Positions 47,627 through 57,334 of a stretch of DNA of 64,000 nt are shown here, one piece after another. Below the pieces are notes generated by a model. It ran no database searches and was not told where the DNA came from. It saw nothing but the letters and a program-made list of their open reading frames with translations. Position 1 is the stretch's first letter. Each line of letters starts with the position of its first letter. The stretch is taken from positions 24,860 to 88,859 of the forward strand of contig DBWX01000011.1 in assembly GCA_002309175.1 (NCBI GenBank). The letters are read 5' to 3'. The translations under genes and the position numbers were made by a program. Source of the stretch: Ruminococcaceae bacterium UBA1227 (GTDB lineage: Bacteria > Bacillota > Clostridia > Oscillospirales > Acutalibacteraceae).

Positions 47627-48336
47627 TGTATTGGGACCCTTTATATTATCTCGTTATAATCATGTTCTTCATCGCCATGGCGGCGTCCAACAAGGTTAAG
47701 AGAACCTATTCGAGATATGCTCAGGTAATGAGTTCAAAGAACATCACCGCGGAGCGCGCGGTACAGATGGTGCTCAATTATTACGGCATAACCGATGTCG
47801 GTATTGAGCGCATCCCCGGTGAACTCACCGACAACTTCAATCCGAAGACAAACATAATCAGCCTTTCCGAGTCAGTCGCGGGCAGCACAAGTGTCGCTGC
47901 CATAGGCGTTGCCTGCCATGAGGCCGGCCACGCCGCACAGCACGCGACAGGATACCTTCCCATAAAGATCAGGAACTCAATCGTCCCCGTCTGCAATATC
48001 GGCTCAATGCTCGGTATACCGATAGCTATTATCGGTGTCGTTCTTCAGTCGATGCAGGGTATGTTTGATCTCGGTCAGACCCTCGTCTACGTAGGCATCA
48101 TCATGTATGCCTTCGTATTTGTATTCCAGTTTGTAACCCTTCCTACGGAGCTTGACGCAAGCCACCGTGCCCTCAAGGTAATAGAGGAACAGGGTATTCT
48201 CGAAGGAGACGAGAGAGTCGGTGCCAAAAAGGTGCTTACCGCAGCCGCAATGACATATGTCGTTGCCCTCGCAACTGCCCTTGTAAACCTGCTGAGATTT
48301 GCATCCATTTTCCTTGGAAGAGGACGCAGGAGATAA
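47626..48336 (+). CDS. Membrane zinc metallopeptidase, YugP-like
   Basis: The 236-aa protein has an N-terminal helix, AAIGVACHEAGHAAQHATGY with the HExxH zinc motif, and three more membrane helices. It belongs to peptidase family Zn_peptidase_2 (B. subtilis YugP), whose substrates are unknown. Fmt-yugP-rsmB order is common in Clostridia. It starts on the last base of fmt. Confidence 0.92.
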   Translation: MYWDPLYYLVIIMFFIAMAASNKVKRTYSRYAQVMSSKNITAERAVQMVLNYYGITDVGIERIPGELTDNFNPKTNIISLSESVAGSTSVAAIGVACHEAGHAAQHATGYLPIKIRNSIVPVCNIGSMLGIPIAIIGVVLQSMQGMFDLGQTLVYVGIIMYAFVFVFQFVTLPTELDASHRALKVIEEQGILEGDERVGAKKVLTAAAMTYVVALATALVNLLRFASIFLGRGRRR

Positions 48337-48339
48337 GAT

Positions 48340-49527
48340 ATGAAGAGTGCAAGACAGTTCGCTCTTGAAACACTTCTCAAAATTGAACAGCAGAATTCGT
48401 ATTCGAATTTATCAATTGCCGGTGTGCTTGAGGGGAATACCCTCGAGGGCGCCGACAAGGCATTTTTCACGGCACTTGTATACGGTGTGCTGGAGAGAAA
48501 ACTGACACTTGACTACAACCTTGAAAAATGCCTTACACAGCCGATAAAACGGCTGAAGCCGGAGGTCCTCTGTATACTCCGGCTCGGCGCCCTCCAGCTT
48601 TTATTCATGGACAAAATTCCCGCGAGGGCAGCCATAAACGAGTCCGTCGAACTGACCAAGAAAAACAGGGCTCAGTACGCGAGCGGGCTGGTAAATGCAG
48701 TCCTGCGGAAAGTTGACGAAAACAAATTACAACTGCCGGATGAGACGGACGAAAATTACCTTGAAATCAAGTATTCCTGCCCGCAGGAACTCATAGATCT
48801 CTGGATAAACGCATACGGAAAAGAGAAGACCGTCGGCATACTTGAGCATGCGAACGGTCCTCAGAAGATATATGCAAGACACAGGACCGAAGGGCTGAAA
48901 ATAATCGACAGTCCGGATGAGCTGACAAGCGATATGCACATCCAGGACAAGTCCTCGCAGCTTTGCTGCGAAGCCTTAAACCCGCAGCCCGGTGAGCGCA
49001 TATTTGACATGTGCGCGGCGCCCGGCGGAAAAACATTCACGATTGCCGAGCTCATGAACGACGAAGGCGAGGTCTTCGCCTTCGATATCCATGAGCACCG
49101 CGTAAAGCTCATCAGGGCCGGCGCCGCCCGCTTGAACCTCCTCTCAGTGAGGGCGCAGGTAAACGACGCGGAGCAGTACAAAGAGGCCCTCGGTCATGCC
49201 GACAGAGTCCTCTGTGACGTGCCTTGCAGCGGTCTCGGAGACATCGGAAGGAAACCCGAGATTCGTTACAAAAAAGTTAAGGATATTGAAAAGTTACCGC
49301 TTTTACAATATAATATATTAGTTAATAGCGCGCGCTATGTTAAAGAGGGCGGCACCCTTCTTTATTCAACCTGCGCCTTAAACCCGCAGGAGAATGAAGA
49401 GGTGGTGAAACGCTTCCTTGACGAAAGCGCGAACTTCACCCTGAAGGAGCAGAGAACAATCTTCCCTCAGGATGAGGACTGTGACGGCTTCTTCTATGCC
49501 GTTCTCAAAAAGGAGTCCGCAGATTGA
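48340..49527 (+). CDS. rsmB: 16S rRNA m5C967 methyltransferase
   Basis: RsmB methylates C967 of 16S rRNA. The 395-aa protein has an N-terminal NusB-like RNA-binding domain (ARQFALETLLKIEQQNSYSN), the SAM site DMCAAPGGKTFTIAELM, DVPCSGLGDIGRKPEIR with the first catalytic cysteine and YSTCALNPQENEEVV with the second. It overlaps rlmN by four bases. Confidence 0.96.
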   Translation: MKSARQFALETLLKIEQQNSYSNLSIAGVLEGNTLEGADKAFFTALVYGVLERKLTLDYNLEKCLTQPIKRLKPEVLCILRLGALQLLFMDKIPARAAINESVELTKKNRAQYASGLVNAVLRKVDENKLQLPDETDENYLEIKYSCPQELIDLWINAYGKEKTVGILEHANGPQKIYARHRTEGLKIIDSPDELTSDMHIQDKSSQLCCEALNPQPGERIFDMCAAPGGKTFTIAELMNDEGEVFAFDIHEHRVKLIRAGAARLNLLSVRAQVNDAEQYKEALGHADRVLCDVPCSGLGDIGRKPEIRYKKVKDIEKLPLLQYNILVNSARYVKEGGTLLYSTCALNPQENEEVVKRFLDESANFTLKEQRTIFPQDEDCDGFFYAVLKKESAD

Positions 49528-50576
49528 AAACGGATATTAAATCACTGACACTTGCCGAACTCGAAGACCTGGCAAAAGAGCTGGGACTTCAGAAGTTTCG
49601 CGCAAAGCAGATATATGAGTGGCTTCACAGACAGTGCGCCGAGTCCTTTGAGGAGATGACCAATCTCTCAAAGGAGCAGAGAGCAAAACTCGATGAACTC
49701 TGCGAGATCAAAAACTGCAGCATCGAGAAAAAACTCGTCTCGAAACTCGACGGCACGAAAAAGTACCTCTTCAGGTTAAACGACGGTGAATTTATCGAAT
49801 CCGTCCTCATGAAGTACAAGTACGGCTACACCGTATGTGTCTCGAGCCAGGTGGGCTGCAATATGAAGTGTTCCTTCTGTGCCAGCACCATTGACGGCTG
49901 TGTGAGAAACCTCGCCCCGAGCGAGATCTTAAGCCAGGTGTACGCCATAACCCGCGACAACAGGAAAGAGGACAAGGAGTTCCGTGTCTCGCACATAGTC
50001 CTCATGGGCATGGGTGAGCCCCTCGACAACTATGACAATGTCCTGCGTTTCCTCGAACTCATAACAAACGGGGACGGCCTGAACATAGGCGCGAGAAACA
50101 TAAGCATCTCGACCTGCGGCATAGTCCCGAAAATCTACGACCTCATTGAAAAGCATCCGCAGTACACTCTCTCGGTGAGCCTCCACGCTCCGAACGACGA
50201 GATAAGGGACAGGATAATGCCCGTCAACAGGAAGTGGAACACTGAGGAACTTCTTGAGGCCTGCAGGGTCTACACGAAACAGACAAGCAGACGTATCTCT
50301 TTCGAGTACGCCATGATGAAAGACATAAACGATACGGACGAGTGTGCAAAGGAACTCGCGAAAAGGCTTAAAGGCATGCTTTGCCATGTAAACCTTATCC
50401 CGGCAAACGAAGTCCGTGAGAATGACTACGAAAGAAGCAACAATGAGAGAATAAAGGAATTTTCAAAGATTCTCGAAGCAGGCGGCATAACCACCACCAT
50501 AAGGCGCAGCCTCGGCGGTGACATAGACGCCTCCTGCGGACAACTCAGAAGGCAAACGAAAGGAGGGGAGTCATGA
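49524..50576 (+). CDS. rlmN: 23S rRNA/tRNA m2A methyltransferase RlmN
   Basis: RlmN is a radical-SAM enzyme methylating A2503 of 23S rRNA (and A37 of some tRNAs). The 350-aa protein has the cluster motif CNMKCSFC (C112, C116, C119), LMGMGEPLDNYDNVLRF, and RRSLGGDIDASCGQLR near the end, with the methyl-accepting cysteine. It overlaps stp by four bases. Confidence 0.97.
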   Translation: MKTDIKSLTLAELEDLAKELGLQKFRAKQIYEWLHRQCAESFEEMTNLSKEQRAKLDELCEIKNCSIEKKLVSKLDGTKKYLFRLNDGEFIESVLMKYKYGYTVCVSSQVGCNMKCSFCASTIDGCVRNLAPSEILSQVYAITRDNRKEDKEFRVSHIVLMGMGEPLDNYDNVLRFLELITNGDGLNIGARNISISTCGIVPKIYDLIEKHPQYTLSVSLHAPNDEIRDRIMPVNRKWNTEELLEACRVYTKQTSRRISFEYAMMKDINDTDECAKELAKRLKGMLCHVNLIPANEVRENDYERSNNERIKEFSKILEAGGITTTIRRSLGGDIDASCGQLRRQTKGGES

Positions 50577-51301
50577 GAATATCCGCAAAGACAGATGTCG
50601 GCAAGGTGCGTCCGAACAACCAGGACTCATACGCCGCCGGTGAATTCCAGAACGGGGTCACCTGGGTGGTTGTGTGTGACGGAATGGGCGGCTACCGTGG
50701 CGGCAACATAGCGAGTTCCGCGGCAGTAAAGACCATTTCGGAACGGATAACAGGCAGCTACAGGGAGAACATGACATCCTCGTCCATCAAGAACCTGCTT
50801 GTGACTTCAATCACGAACGCCAACTTTGAAATCTTCGACATGGCTGCCGCCAACGAGGAACTCAAGGGAATGGGCACAACGGTTGTCGCGGCGCTAATCA
50901 CGAAGAAAGCAATCTACATCGCACATGCCGGAGACAGCAGGGCATACCTGGCGGCCGACGGCAAGCTGAGACAGATAACGAAAGACCACTCGGTGGTACA
51001 GGAACTCGTGGACAGCGGGGAGATAACCAGGGAACAGGCCATGGATCACCCGCAGAAGAACCTGATAACCCGTGCCCTCGGAGTGGAGGAAATAGTCAAG
51101 GTGGATTTCACCGTAGAAGACATTAAAGGAGATGAAACCCTGCTCATTTGCACGGACGGCCTCACGAACGAGGTCACTGAGGATGAGATTCTGCGGGTTC
51201 TGTCCGAGAAACCGTTCGAAGAAGTCGCCGACACACTTGTCGACATGGCAAACGAAAACGGCGGCAACGACAACATTACAGCCGTAGCAATTACGAGATA
51301 G
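50573..51301 (+). CDS. stp: PP2C-type Ser/Thr phosphatase, PrpC/Stp
   Basis: The 242-aa phosphatase reverses PrkC phosphorylation. The metal-site motifs are TDVGKVRPNNQDSY, VCDGMGGYRGG, IAHAGDSRAYL, DHSVVQELVDSGEI and GGNDNITAV. No membrane segment. It lies 11 bases upstream of prkC, the common kinase/phosphatase pair. Confidence 0.96.
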   Translation: MRISAKTDVGKVRPNNQDSYAAGEFQNGVTWVVVCDGMGGYRGGNIASSAAVKTISERITGSYRENMTSSSIKNLLVTSITNANFEIFDMAAANEELKGMGTTVVAALITKKAIYIAHAGDSRAYLAADGKLRQITKDHSVVQELVDSGEITREQAMDHPQKNLITRALGVEEIVKVDFTVEDIKGDETLLICTDGLTNEVTEDEILRVLSEKPFEEVADTLVDMANENGGNDNITAVAITR

Positions 51302-51312
51302 GGGGCTTGTGT

Positions 51313-53493
51313 ATGGATACTTACGTAGGAAAAAGGCTTGATGGCCGTTACGAAATCAGAGAAATAATCGGCGTGGGCGGCATGGCTGTCGTGTACAAGG
51401 CATACGACAACATAGATGACCGCATTGTCGCCATCAAAATACTCAAGGAGGAGTTCCTCGCCAACGAGGAGTTCCGCAGAAGGTTCAAAAACGAATCAAA
51501 GGCGATTGCCGTACTGTCACACCCGAATATTGTAAAGGTGTACGATGTATCCTTCGGCGACCGTCTTCAGTACATCGTGATGGAATACATTGAGGGTATC
51601 ACTCTCAAGGAGTACATTGAGCAGCAGAAGGTCATAAACTGGAAGGAAGCAGTCCACTTTACGACCCAGATTCTCCGCGCTCTCCAGCATGCCCATGACA
51701 AGGGTATTGTTCATCGCGATGTAAAGCCCCAGAACATAATGCTCCTTCAAAACGGCAATATCAAAGTGACCGACTTCGGCATTGCCCGTTTTTCACGCGG
51801 TGAGACCCGCACAATGAACGAGTCAGCTATAGGCTCCGTTCACTATATAAGCCCCGAGCAGGCGCGCGGCGAGATAACAGACGACAAGGCTGACATCTAC
51901 TCGGTCGGCGTAGTCCTGTACGAGATGATAACGGGAAGACTTCCGTTCGAGTCCGACAGCGCCGTATCAGTGGCAATAATGCAGCTTCAGAACGAGGCCG
52001 TTCATCCGCGTGAGATCAATCCGCAGATTCCCGTAGGCCTCGAGCAGATAACTCTTCGCGCAATGCAGAAGAATGCCAAGGACCGCTATCAGTCCGCGGC
52101 TGAAATGCTCCTCGACCTCGATGAGTTCAAACGCAACCCTTCAGTCAAGTTTGACTACTCATACTTCGTCGACAAGGAGCCCACACAGTTCATAAGCCAG
52201 CAGGAGGCTGCCAAGGTCATCGCGACACCTGTCGCGAAGACACATGTCCAGCCCGTCCAGATTGACGAAGAGGACGAGTATGACGATGACGACTCGGTAC
52301 AGAACAGAGTTCTGCCGATCCTCGTCGGTGTCGCTTCGGCCCTCCTCGCTGTAATAGTCATCATCATAATCATCCTCGCCCTCTTCACCGATATCTTCAA
52401 GAACGACAAGATTGAAGTACCTGACCTCCTCGGTAAGGACTATGCCTCAGAGGTAGAGGGCAACAAGAAATATGCTGACTGGGAATTCGACGTCAAGTAT
52501 GTCACATCCACGGACACGAAGTACCAGGGCGGCCAGATCTGCAAGCAGAGCCCGTACAAGGGTGCAAAGGCCAAGAAGGGTTCAGTCATCAAGATTGAAG
52601 TCGTCTCAAACGGCTCACAGGTAGAGATACCCGAAATCAACGGACTTGAACTCGGAACGGCGAAACAGGCGCTCATTGCAGCCGGATTTGTCAACACGAA
52701 GGTAGTACCTGAGTACACCGACGACTACAAAGAAGGCCTCGTAATAAGCTCAGAGCCCGCACAGGGCACAAAGGCCGACACCTCAACGATGATAATCATC
52801 AATGTCGCCGCCCCTGCAAAGGACAACCCTGACCTCAAGGAAGTACCGTCAGTCGTAGGCCTCAACTACAACAAGGACAAGGCTGACATTGAAGAGTACT
52901 TCTCAAGCGTCAACCTGAAGCTCGGCACGGTCAAGGAAGAAGATTCGAAAGAACCTGCCGGCACCGTCATCCAGCAGAGCATAGATGCCAAGGAAAAAGT
53001 ACCTGCCGGCACAAAGGTAGACATCATCATCTCCTCCGGCAAGGCACCTTCAAGCACAGGTACAATCAGCTTCACGCTTCCTGTATCACCCGACGACCTT
53101 GAACTCAAGATCTACGTCGGGAACGAGCTCTATGACACAAAGACGCTCAATTGCAACGGCTCCAAGTTCTCATACAAGCTCACCGGCTCAGGCGAGACTA
53201 AGAACGTAGTCTGCAAACTTGACGGCCAGACCATCTATACCTGCACAATCGACTTCTCCACAGACCCGGCTACAATCACAAACGCCAAGGAGACTCCGAT
53301 TAAGGTAAGAGTTGCAGTGCCGAACGTTGTAGGCAAGACCGTAGCTGATGCTAAACAGATCCTGAACTCCTCAGGTTTCACAAACATCAAGTTTGCCGGT
53401 GAATACCAGGATACTGACAAGGTAGTTGCCATGATGCCGATAGCCGGCACAAAGGCATATACAACTGACGCAATCACACTGGTTGCGAACTAG
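51313..53493 (+). CDS. prkC: Membrane Ser/Thr kinase with PASTA domains, PrkC/Stk
   Basis: The 726-aa kinase senses muropeptides or lipid II outside and phosphorylates targets inside. It has the kinase domain (GVGGMAVVYKAYD, HRDVKPQN, TDFGIARF, APE region YISPEQARGE), an acidic juxtamembrane region, one helix (VLPILVGVASALLAVIVIII), then PASTA 1 (VPDLLGK), PASTA 2 (IPEINGLE), PASTA 3 (VPSVVGLN). After PASTA 3 comes about 70 residues of a beta-rich, non-PASTA domain (TISFTLPVSPDDLELKIY), then PASTA 4 (VPNVVGKT). The interruption is unusual. The ATG follows TAGGGGG; an upstream TTG is rejected. Confidence 0.95.
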   Translation: MDTYVGKRLDGRYEIREIIGVGGMAVVYKAYDNIDDRIVAIKILKEEFLANEEFRRRFKNESKAIAVLSHPNIVKVYDVSFGDRLQYIVMEYIEGITLKEYIEQQKVINWKEAVHFTTQILRALQHAHDKGIVHRDVKPQNIMLLQNGNIKVTDFGIARFSRGETRTMNESAIGSVHYISPEQARGEITDDKADIYSVGVVLYEMITGRLPFESDSAVSVAIMQLQNEAVHPREINPQIPVGLEQITLRAMQKNAKDRYQSAAEMLLDLDEFKRNPSVKFDYSYFVDKEPTQFISQQEAAKVIATPVAKTHVQPVQIDEEDEYDDDDSVQNRVLPILVGVASALLAVIVIIIIILALFTDIFKNDKIEVPDLLGKDYASEVEGNKKYADWEFDVKYVTSTDTKYQGGQICKQSPYKGAKAKKGSVIKIEVVSNGSQVEIPEINGLELGTAKQALIAAGFVNTKVVPEYTDDYKEGLVISSEPAQGTKADTSTMIIINVAAPAKDNPDLKEVPSVVGLNYNKDKADIEEYFSSVNLKLGTVKEEDSKEPAGTVIQQSIDAKEKVPAGTKVDIIISSGKAPSSTGTISFTLPVSPDDLELKIYVGNELYDTKTLNCNGSKFSYKLTGSGETKNVVCKLDGQTIYTCTIDFSTDPATITNAKETPIKVRVAVPNVVGKTVADAKQILNSSGFTNIKFAGEYQDTDKVVAMMPIAGTKAYTTDAITLVAN

Positions 53494-53499
53494 GTGAGT

Positions 53500-54396
53500 A
53501 TGGTAAAAAACACCCAAAACGGAACAATCATAAAAGGCATAGGCGGTTTCTATTATGTGGAAACCGCCGAAGGCATTTTTGAGTGTAAGGCCAGAGGTGT
53601 CTTCAGAAAAGAAAAAATCACCCCCATGGTGGGTGACAATGTCGTAATAACAGTAAATGATAATACGGACAACACAATTGATGAGATAAAAGAGCGCAGA
53701 AGTTTTCTCCTGAGGCCTCCTGTCGCCAATATCGACCAATTGATAATAGTTGTCTCCTGTACACAGCCGAGACCGAATACGCTGCTTGTGGACCGTCTGA
53801 CGGCCATTGCAGTGAAAAATAATATCGAGCCCGTAATCGTCCTGAATAAAATTGACCTCGCTGACGTAGAAGATCTGAAAGATATTTACAAAAAAACCGT
53901 CTTTAATGTCATAGAGGCCTGCGGAAAGACAGGCGAGGGCACGGAAGAGATTAAGGAAATACTCAAAAACAAGATCTCCGCTTTCACGGGCAACTCGGGT
54001 GTGGGCAAGTCTACATTGCTCAATCAGATAGACCCGCATCTCAATCTTGAGACGAATGAGATTTCACAGAAGCTCGGCCGCGGCAAGCACACAACCAGGG
54101 AGTGCACGCTCATAAAACTGGATGACAGCACATATGTCGCAGACACGCCCGGTTTCGCCTCGCTCGAACTTTTAAAGCAGGAAGTAATCCTTAAAGAGGA
54201 CCTCCAGTACTGCTTCCCCGAGTTTGAGGACTTTATCGACAGCTGCAAATTCGCAACCAACTGTTCCCACACGACGGACAAGGGCTGCGCAGTAATAAAA
54301 GCAGTGGAAGACGGCATTATTTCAAAATCCCGACACGACTCATACAAGGCTTTGTACAACGAAGTCAAGGACTTAAAGGAGTGGCAGGTAAAATGA
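53500..54396 (+). CDS. rsgA: Ribosome small-subunit GTPase RsgA
   Basis: RsgA helps 30S maturation. The circularly permuted GTPase shows an OB domain (GTIIKGIGGFYYVETAEG), then G4 LNKID, G1 FTGNSGVGKSTL, G3 DTPGF, and the C-terminal zinc site CKFATNCSHTTDKGC. It is 298-300 aa; a GTG at 53494 or ATG at 53500 may be the start, and neither has a well-placed ribosome site. Rpe and thiN, which often follow, are missing. Confidence 0.95.
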   Translation: MVKNTQNGTIIKGIGGFYYVETAEGIFECKARGVFRKEKITPMVGDNVVITVNDNTDNTIDEIKERRSFLLRPPVANIDQLIIVVSCTQPRPNTLLVDRLTAIAVKNNIEPVIVLNKIDLADVEDLKDIYKKTVFNVIEACGKTGEGTEEIKEILKNKISAFTGNSGVGKSTLLNQIDPHLNLETNEISQKLGRGKHTTRECTLIKLDDSTYVADTPGFASLELLKQEVILKEDLQYCFPEFEDFIDSCKFATNCSHTTDKGCAVIKAVEDGIISKSRHDSYKALYNEVKDLKEWQVK

Positions 54397-55403
54397 AAGT
54401 AATCAAGGCAATATTCAAAGTGCTGCTTTGCCTTGTCCTTCTGGTTGGCCTCACAATAGGCGGCCTCAACATATGGATAAGGACGGCAAGCGCATCGTTC
54501 TATAAAAACAGCGAAAAGGAATTTCAGATTCCGGGGCTCAGCGAAGGGTTCGTCCCGAAAGGCATAACCTATGACGAGAACTCCGGCTACTACTTAGTCA
54601 GCGGCAGCATGTCTGACAACTCCGCTTCGCGCATCTACACCATAGACCCCGCTACAAGCGATTTCACATATGTTGAACTGAAGACGGCAGGCGGGGAGGC
54701 CGACACGCCGAGCGCTGCCGGCATCGCGGTTCACGGCCGTTACGTGTTCCTTTCCACCGGAACGGAACTCGTAAACGTGTACAGGCTCGCGGAGGTCACG
54801 GACTCAGACTTAAGCTCCGCGACCTCGTTTGCGACCTTCACCGCCGCGAACCGCCCCGAAAGTCTCTTCATTCACAACGACTACATCTTCATGGGTGAGT
54901 ACTACAACAAGGAAGGCTATGACACTCCCGGCAGTCACAAGTATGAATCCGACAATGGTGAGCAGCTCAATGCCGTAATGCTCATGTATGACATCACGGC
55001 GCTCGTCCAGGCCCTGTCCGAGAGCGAGCAGGCCGCGCTCCAACCGGAGGCAGCATATGCCGTGCCTGACAACTGCACCGGCATGTGCGTTTTAAAGAGC
55101 GGCCAGCTCTGCCTGTCCTCCGCCAAAGGTATGAAGAGCTCAACCCTCCGTATCTACGACGACCCGATGAAGACAAATCTCACATCCGACAACACATTTT
55201 CCGCATTGAACGGGGAGAAGGTACCCCTCTACTATGTCGACAGCGACAGCATGCTTAAAGAGATCTCAGTGCCTCCCATGGCGCAGGAACTCGTAACCCA
55301 GGGCGACAAGATTCTCGTCCTCACAAGCGCCGCTTCGAACAAATCCATGTTCGGAAAACTGACCGGAGCGGGCACATGCAGGTCCTTTATCCCCGAATTC
55401 TGA
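54393..55403 (+). CDS. Membrane-anchored beta-propeller-like protein, unknown
   Basis: The 336-aa protein has an N-terminal signal anchor (VLLCLVLLVGLTIGGLNIWI), then a beta-rich outer domain with FVPKGITYDENSGYYLVSGSMSD, IYTIDPATSDFTYV, GIAVHGRYVFLSTGTELVNVY and MCVLKSGQLCLSS. These look like blades of an SMP-30/NHL-type propeller, but no catalytic motif is seen. The ATG at 54393 overlaps the rsgA stop by four bases, and AAAGGAG is 11 bases upstream. It is the last gene of the growth operon. The call is by pattern only. Confidence 0.7.
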   Translation: MKVIKAIFKVLLCLVLLVGLTIGGLNIWIRTASASFYKNSEKEFQIPGLSEGFVPKGITYDENSGYYLVSGSMSDNSASRIYTIDPATSDFTYVELKTAGGEADTPSAAGIAVHGRYVFLSTGTELVNVYRLAEVTDSDLSSATSFATFTAANRPESLFIHNDYIFMGEYYNKEGYDTPGSHKYESDNGEQLNAVMLMYDITALVQALSESEQAALQPEAAYAVPDNCTGMCVLKSGQLCLSSAKGMKSSTLRIYDDPMKTNLTSDNTFSALNGEKVPLYYVDSDSMLKEISVPPMAQELVTQGDKILVLTSAASNKSMFGKLTGAGTCRSFIPEF

Positions 55404-55469
55404 CCAAAAAACGCAAATATACATATGTGCATTTTTCACAAAAGTTTTTGACAAAATGTAAAATTTGTG

Positions 55470-55498
55470 TTGACAAGGTAGAAAATTCATGATATAGT
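55470..55498 (+). promoter_or_regulatory. Promoter of the SipW/TasA-like operon
   Basis: A perfect TTGACA (55470-55475), 17-base spacer and TATAGT (55493-55498). A second TTGACA lies 22 bases further upstream (55448). Between the promoter and the start codon, GTGCA (55508-55512) and TGCAC (55526-55530) flank an AT-rich core, an inverted repeat that may be an operator. Confidence 0.75.
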
Positions 55499-55560
55499 TC
55501 TCGTGGAGTGCAATATAATATATAATGCACGTGGTATAATTCACATGGAGGTACAGCCAC

Positions 55561-56490
55561 ATGTCTGAAAATCTGAGAAAGGAAAAGCCGGCGAAAAGCG
55601 TTGGTCACATAGTGCTGACGGTTCTGGGTGCGATACTCTGTATCATCTTCCTCCCGATCCTGGTCATGAACACTATCCTGATCATCAAAGGCGCCATGGA
55701 TGACTCGAAGCCACCATCGGTATTCGGTTATACGCCACTTGTCGTTCTGTCCGGATCAATGGACGACGGCAGCGCGAATGCCATACTCGTTGGCGATTTG
55801 ATTCTCGTTCATGACTGTGACGCCACGAAGCTTCAGGTGAATGACGTAATCGCATTCATGGAAGGCGACTACGCAGTAACCCACAGAATCATCGCTGTAA
55901 ACGAAGACGGCACGTACACCACACAGGGTGACGCCAACAACGTACAAGATGCCAACCCGGTTGCACCGGACCACGTCATCGGTAAGTACGAACGGCGCTT
56001 CCAGGGAGTGGGCAATGCAGTCCTCTTCATACAGAGCCCCAAGGGCATGCTGGTTTGCATCGGCATTCCTCTTGCACTCTTCGTCATATATGACGTAATC
56101 AGAAGGCAAATGCTCCTGAAGAAGGAGAGAATCAAACAGGATCAGCTCAAACAAGAAATTGAAGAGCTTAAACAAAATCCTAATCAAGTTGATTTGCCTC
56201 GGGAGGTGCTCAAAAAACCTCAGGAAGAGGCCCTGGTTGATGCCGAGCCAATCGTCTTCCTTGACGATGATGACTTGGACGCACCTCAGCCCGGACCTGC
56301 GCCTGAAAGACGGCCGAACTCTGAAATTCTTGAAAACAACAACATCGGAATTTCAAACAATGCCGAGGGTTTAAACAGGAGTAACGAACCTGCACCTCAA
56401 AAAGCTAAAGTCAAAATCGAGGCTCCCCACAAGACTGCTACGACTAAGAAGTCCACAGTTGTAAAGGTAAAAGCCTCAAAGAAAAAGTAA
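55561..56490 (+). CDS. sipW: SipW-type (ER-type) signal peptidase I
   Basis: This 309-aa peptidase removes signal peptides from a special set of exported proteins. The catalytic Ser66 is in VVLSGSMDDG and, unlike ordinary bacterial SPase I with a Lys dyad, the general base is His108 in YAVTHRII. TTQGDANNVQD holds the acidic residue. Two membrane helices flank the site. A long cytoplasmic, charged tail (residues 195-309; coiled-coil QDQLKQEIEELKQ, then Lys/Thr-rich end) is longer than in Bacillus SipW (about 190 aa) and looks lineage-specific. Four putative substrates follow. Confidence 0.95.
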   Translation: MSENLRKEKPAKSVGHIVLTVLGAILCIIFLPILVMNTILIIKGAMDDSKPPSVFGYTPLVVLSGSMDDGSANAILVGDLILVHDCDATKLQVNDVIAFMEGDYAVTHRIIAVNEDGTYTTQGDANNVQDANPVAPDHVIGKYERRFQGVGNAVLFIQSPKGMLVCIGIPLALFVIYDVIRRQMLLKKERIKQDQLKQEIEELKQNPNQVDLPREVLKKPQEEALVDAEPIVFLDDDDLDAPQPGPAPERRPNSEILENNNIGISNNAEGLNRSNEPAPQKAKVKIEAPHKTATTKKSTVVKVKASKKK

Positions 56491-56538
56491 ATCAACTTAT
56501 TCCACAAACATTGAAATAAACCTAGGAGGTTTTTATAC

Positions 56539-57228
56539 ATGAAAAAGAACGTAATATTCCGCATCGCTGCTATCGTGCTTATGTGCACACTCGTAACAGC
56601 TTGCTTCGCTTCTTCAACATTCGCTAAGTACACAAGCCAGGCTACAGCTAAAGGTAACGATCTTGTTGTAGCAATGTGGTCATTCAAACTCAATGATCAG
56701 GAAATTGCAACCTCTGCACCTTTAACAGCTGATCCTTTCAACCTTTTCACAACTCATGTAAATGATACTGCTGATGACGCACAGGAAGTTGATGTTAAGG
56801 ACGAACTTATTGCTCCTGGTACAAAGGGCGATTTCAAGCTTAAGGTTCAGAACACATCTGAAGTAACCGCTGAGTATGTAATTAAAGTCAAGAGAGACGT
56901 TGTTGCTCCTGACGCAACTCTCAAGGGTTATCTTGAGGATGCCATTACTGTTAAGTATGGCACTACTACAATTGATTGGACAACAGCTGATACTAATGGT
57001 TGGGTAACACTTCCTAAGGATGCTACTAATAATATCCTTGCTATTGGTTCCGCAGCTAAGGAACTTCCTTTCACTTGGGAGTGGGCATTTGAGCGCACAG
57101 ACAAAGATACTACAGATACTGCTCTTGGTATTGCAGCACGTGCTACTGATGGTACAAACAATAACTCTGTAAAGTATAACCTTCAGTTCCAGATCGTTGC
57201 AAATCAGGTTGACTCGACTAATTCCTAA
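56539..57228 (+). CDS. TasA/camelysin-like secreted fibre protein (SipW substrate)
   Basis: The 229-aa protein has a SipW-type signal peptide: basic MKKN, a hydrophobic stretch, and ACFASSTFAKYTSQA, where cleavage after FA leaves KYTS at the start, as in TasA and camelysin. The remaining 200 residues are beta-rich with PGTKGDFKLKVQNTSEVTAEYVIKV and end ITNS-like DSTNS. TasA forms amyloid-like matrix fibres; similarity here is by signal and pattern. Codon use differs from its neighbours (many GCT, GTT, GGT), a sign of high expression. AGGAGG is upstream. Confidence 0.78.
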   Translation: MKKNVIFRIAAIVLMCTLVTACFASSTFAKYTSQATAKGNDLVVAMWSFKLNDQEIATSAPLTADPFNLFTTHVNDTADDAQEVDVKDELIAPGTKGDFKLKVQNTSEVTAEYVIKVKRDVVAPDATLKGYLEDAITVKYGTTTIDWTTADTNGWVTLPKDATNNILAIGSAAKELPFTWEWAFERTDKDTTDTALGIAARATDGTNNNSVKYNLQFQIVANQVDSTNS

Positions 57229-57334
57229 TTTTGTCCAATTTAGCAACACAAAACAAACACACAAACGTCTAATGTTTAAGTAAACAAACGAGTTTAAACA
57301 ACTCACAGCTAAAGTCAAATAATTAACAACGGGA

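Noticed and set aside
53371..54039. 222-codon minus-strand frame over prkC/rsgA
   Set aside because: It spans two well-supported genes on the other strand and has no family pattern.
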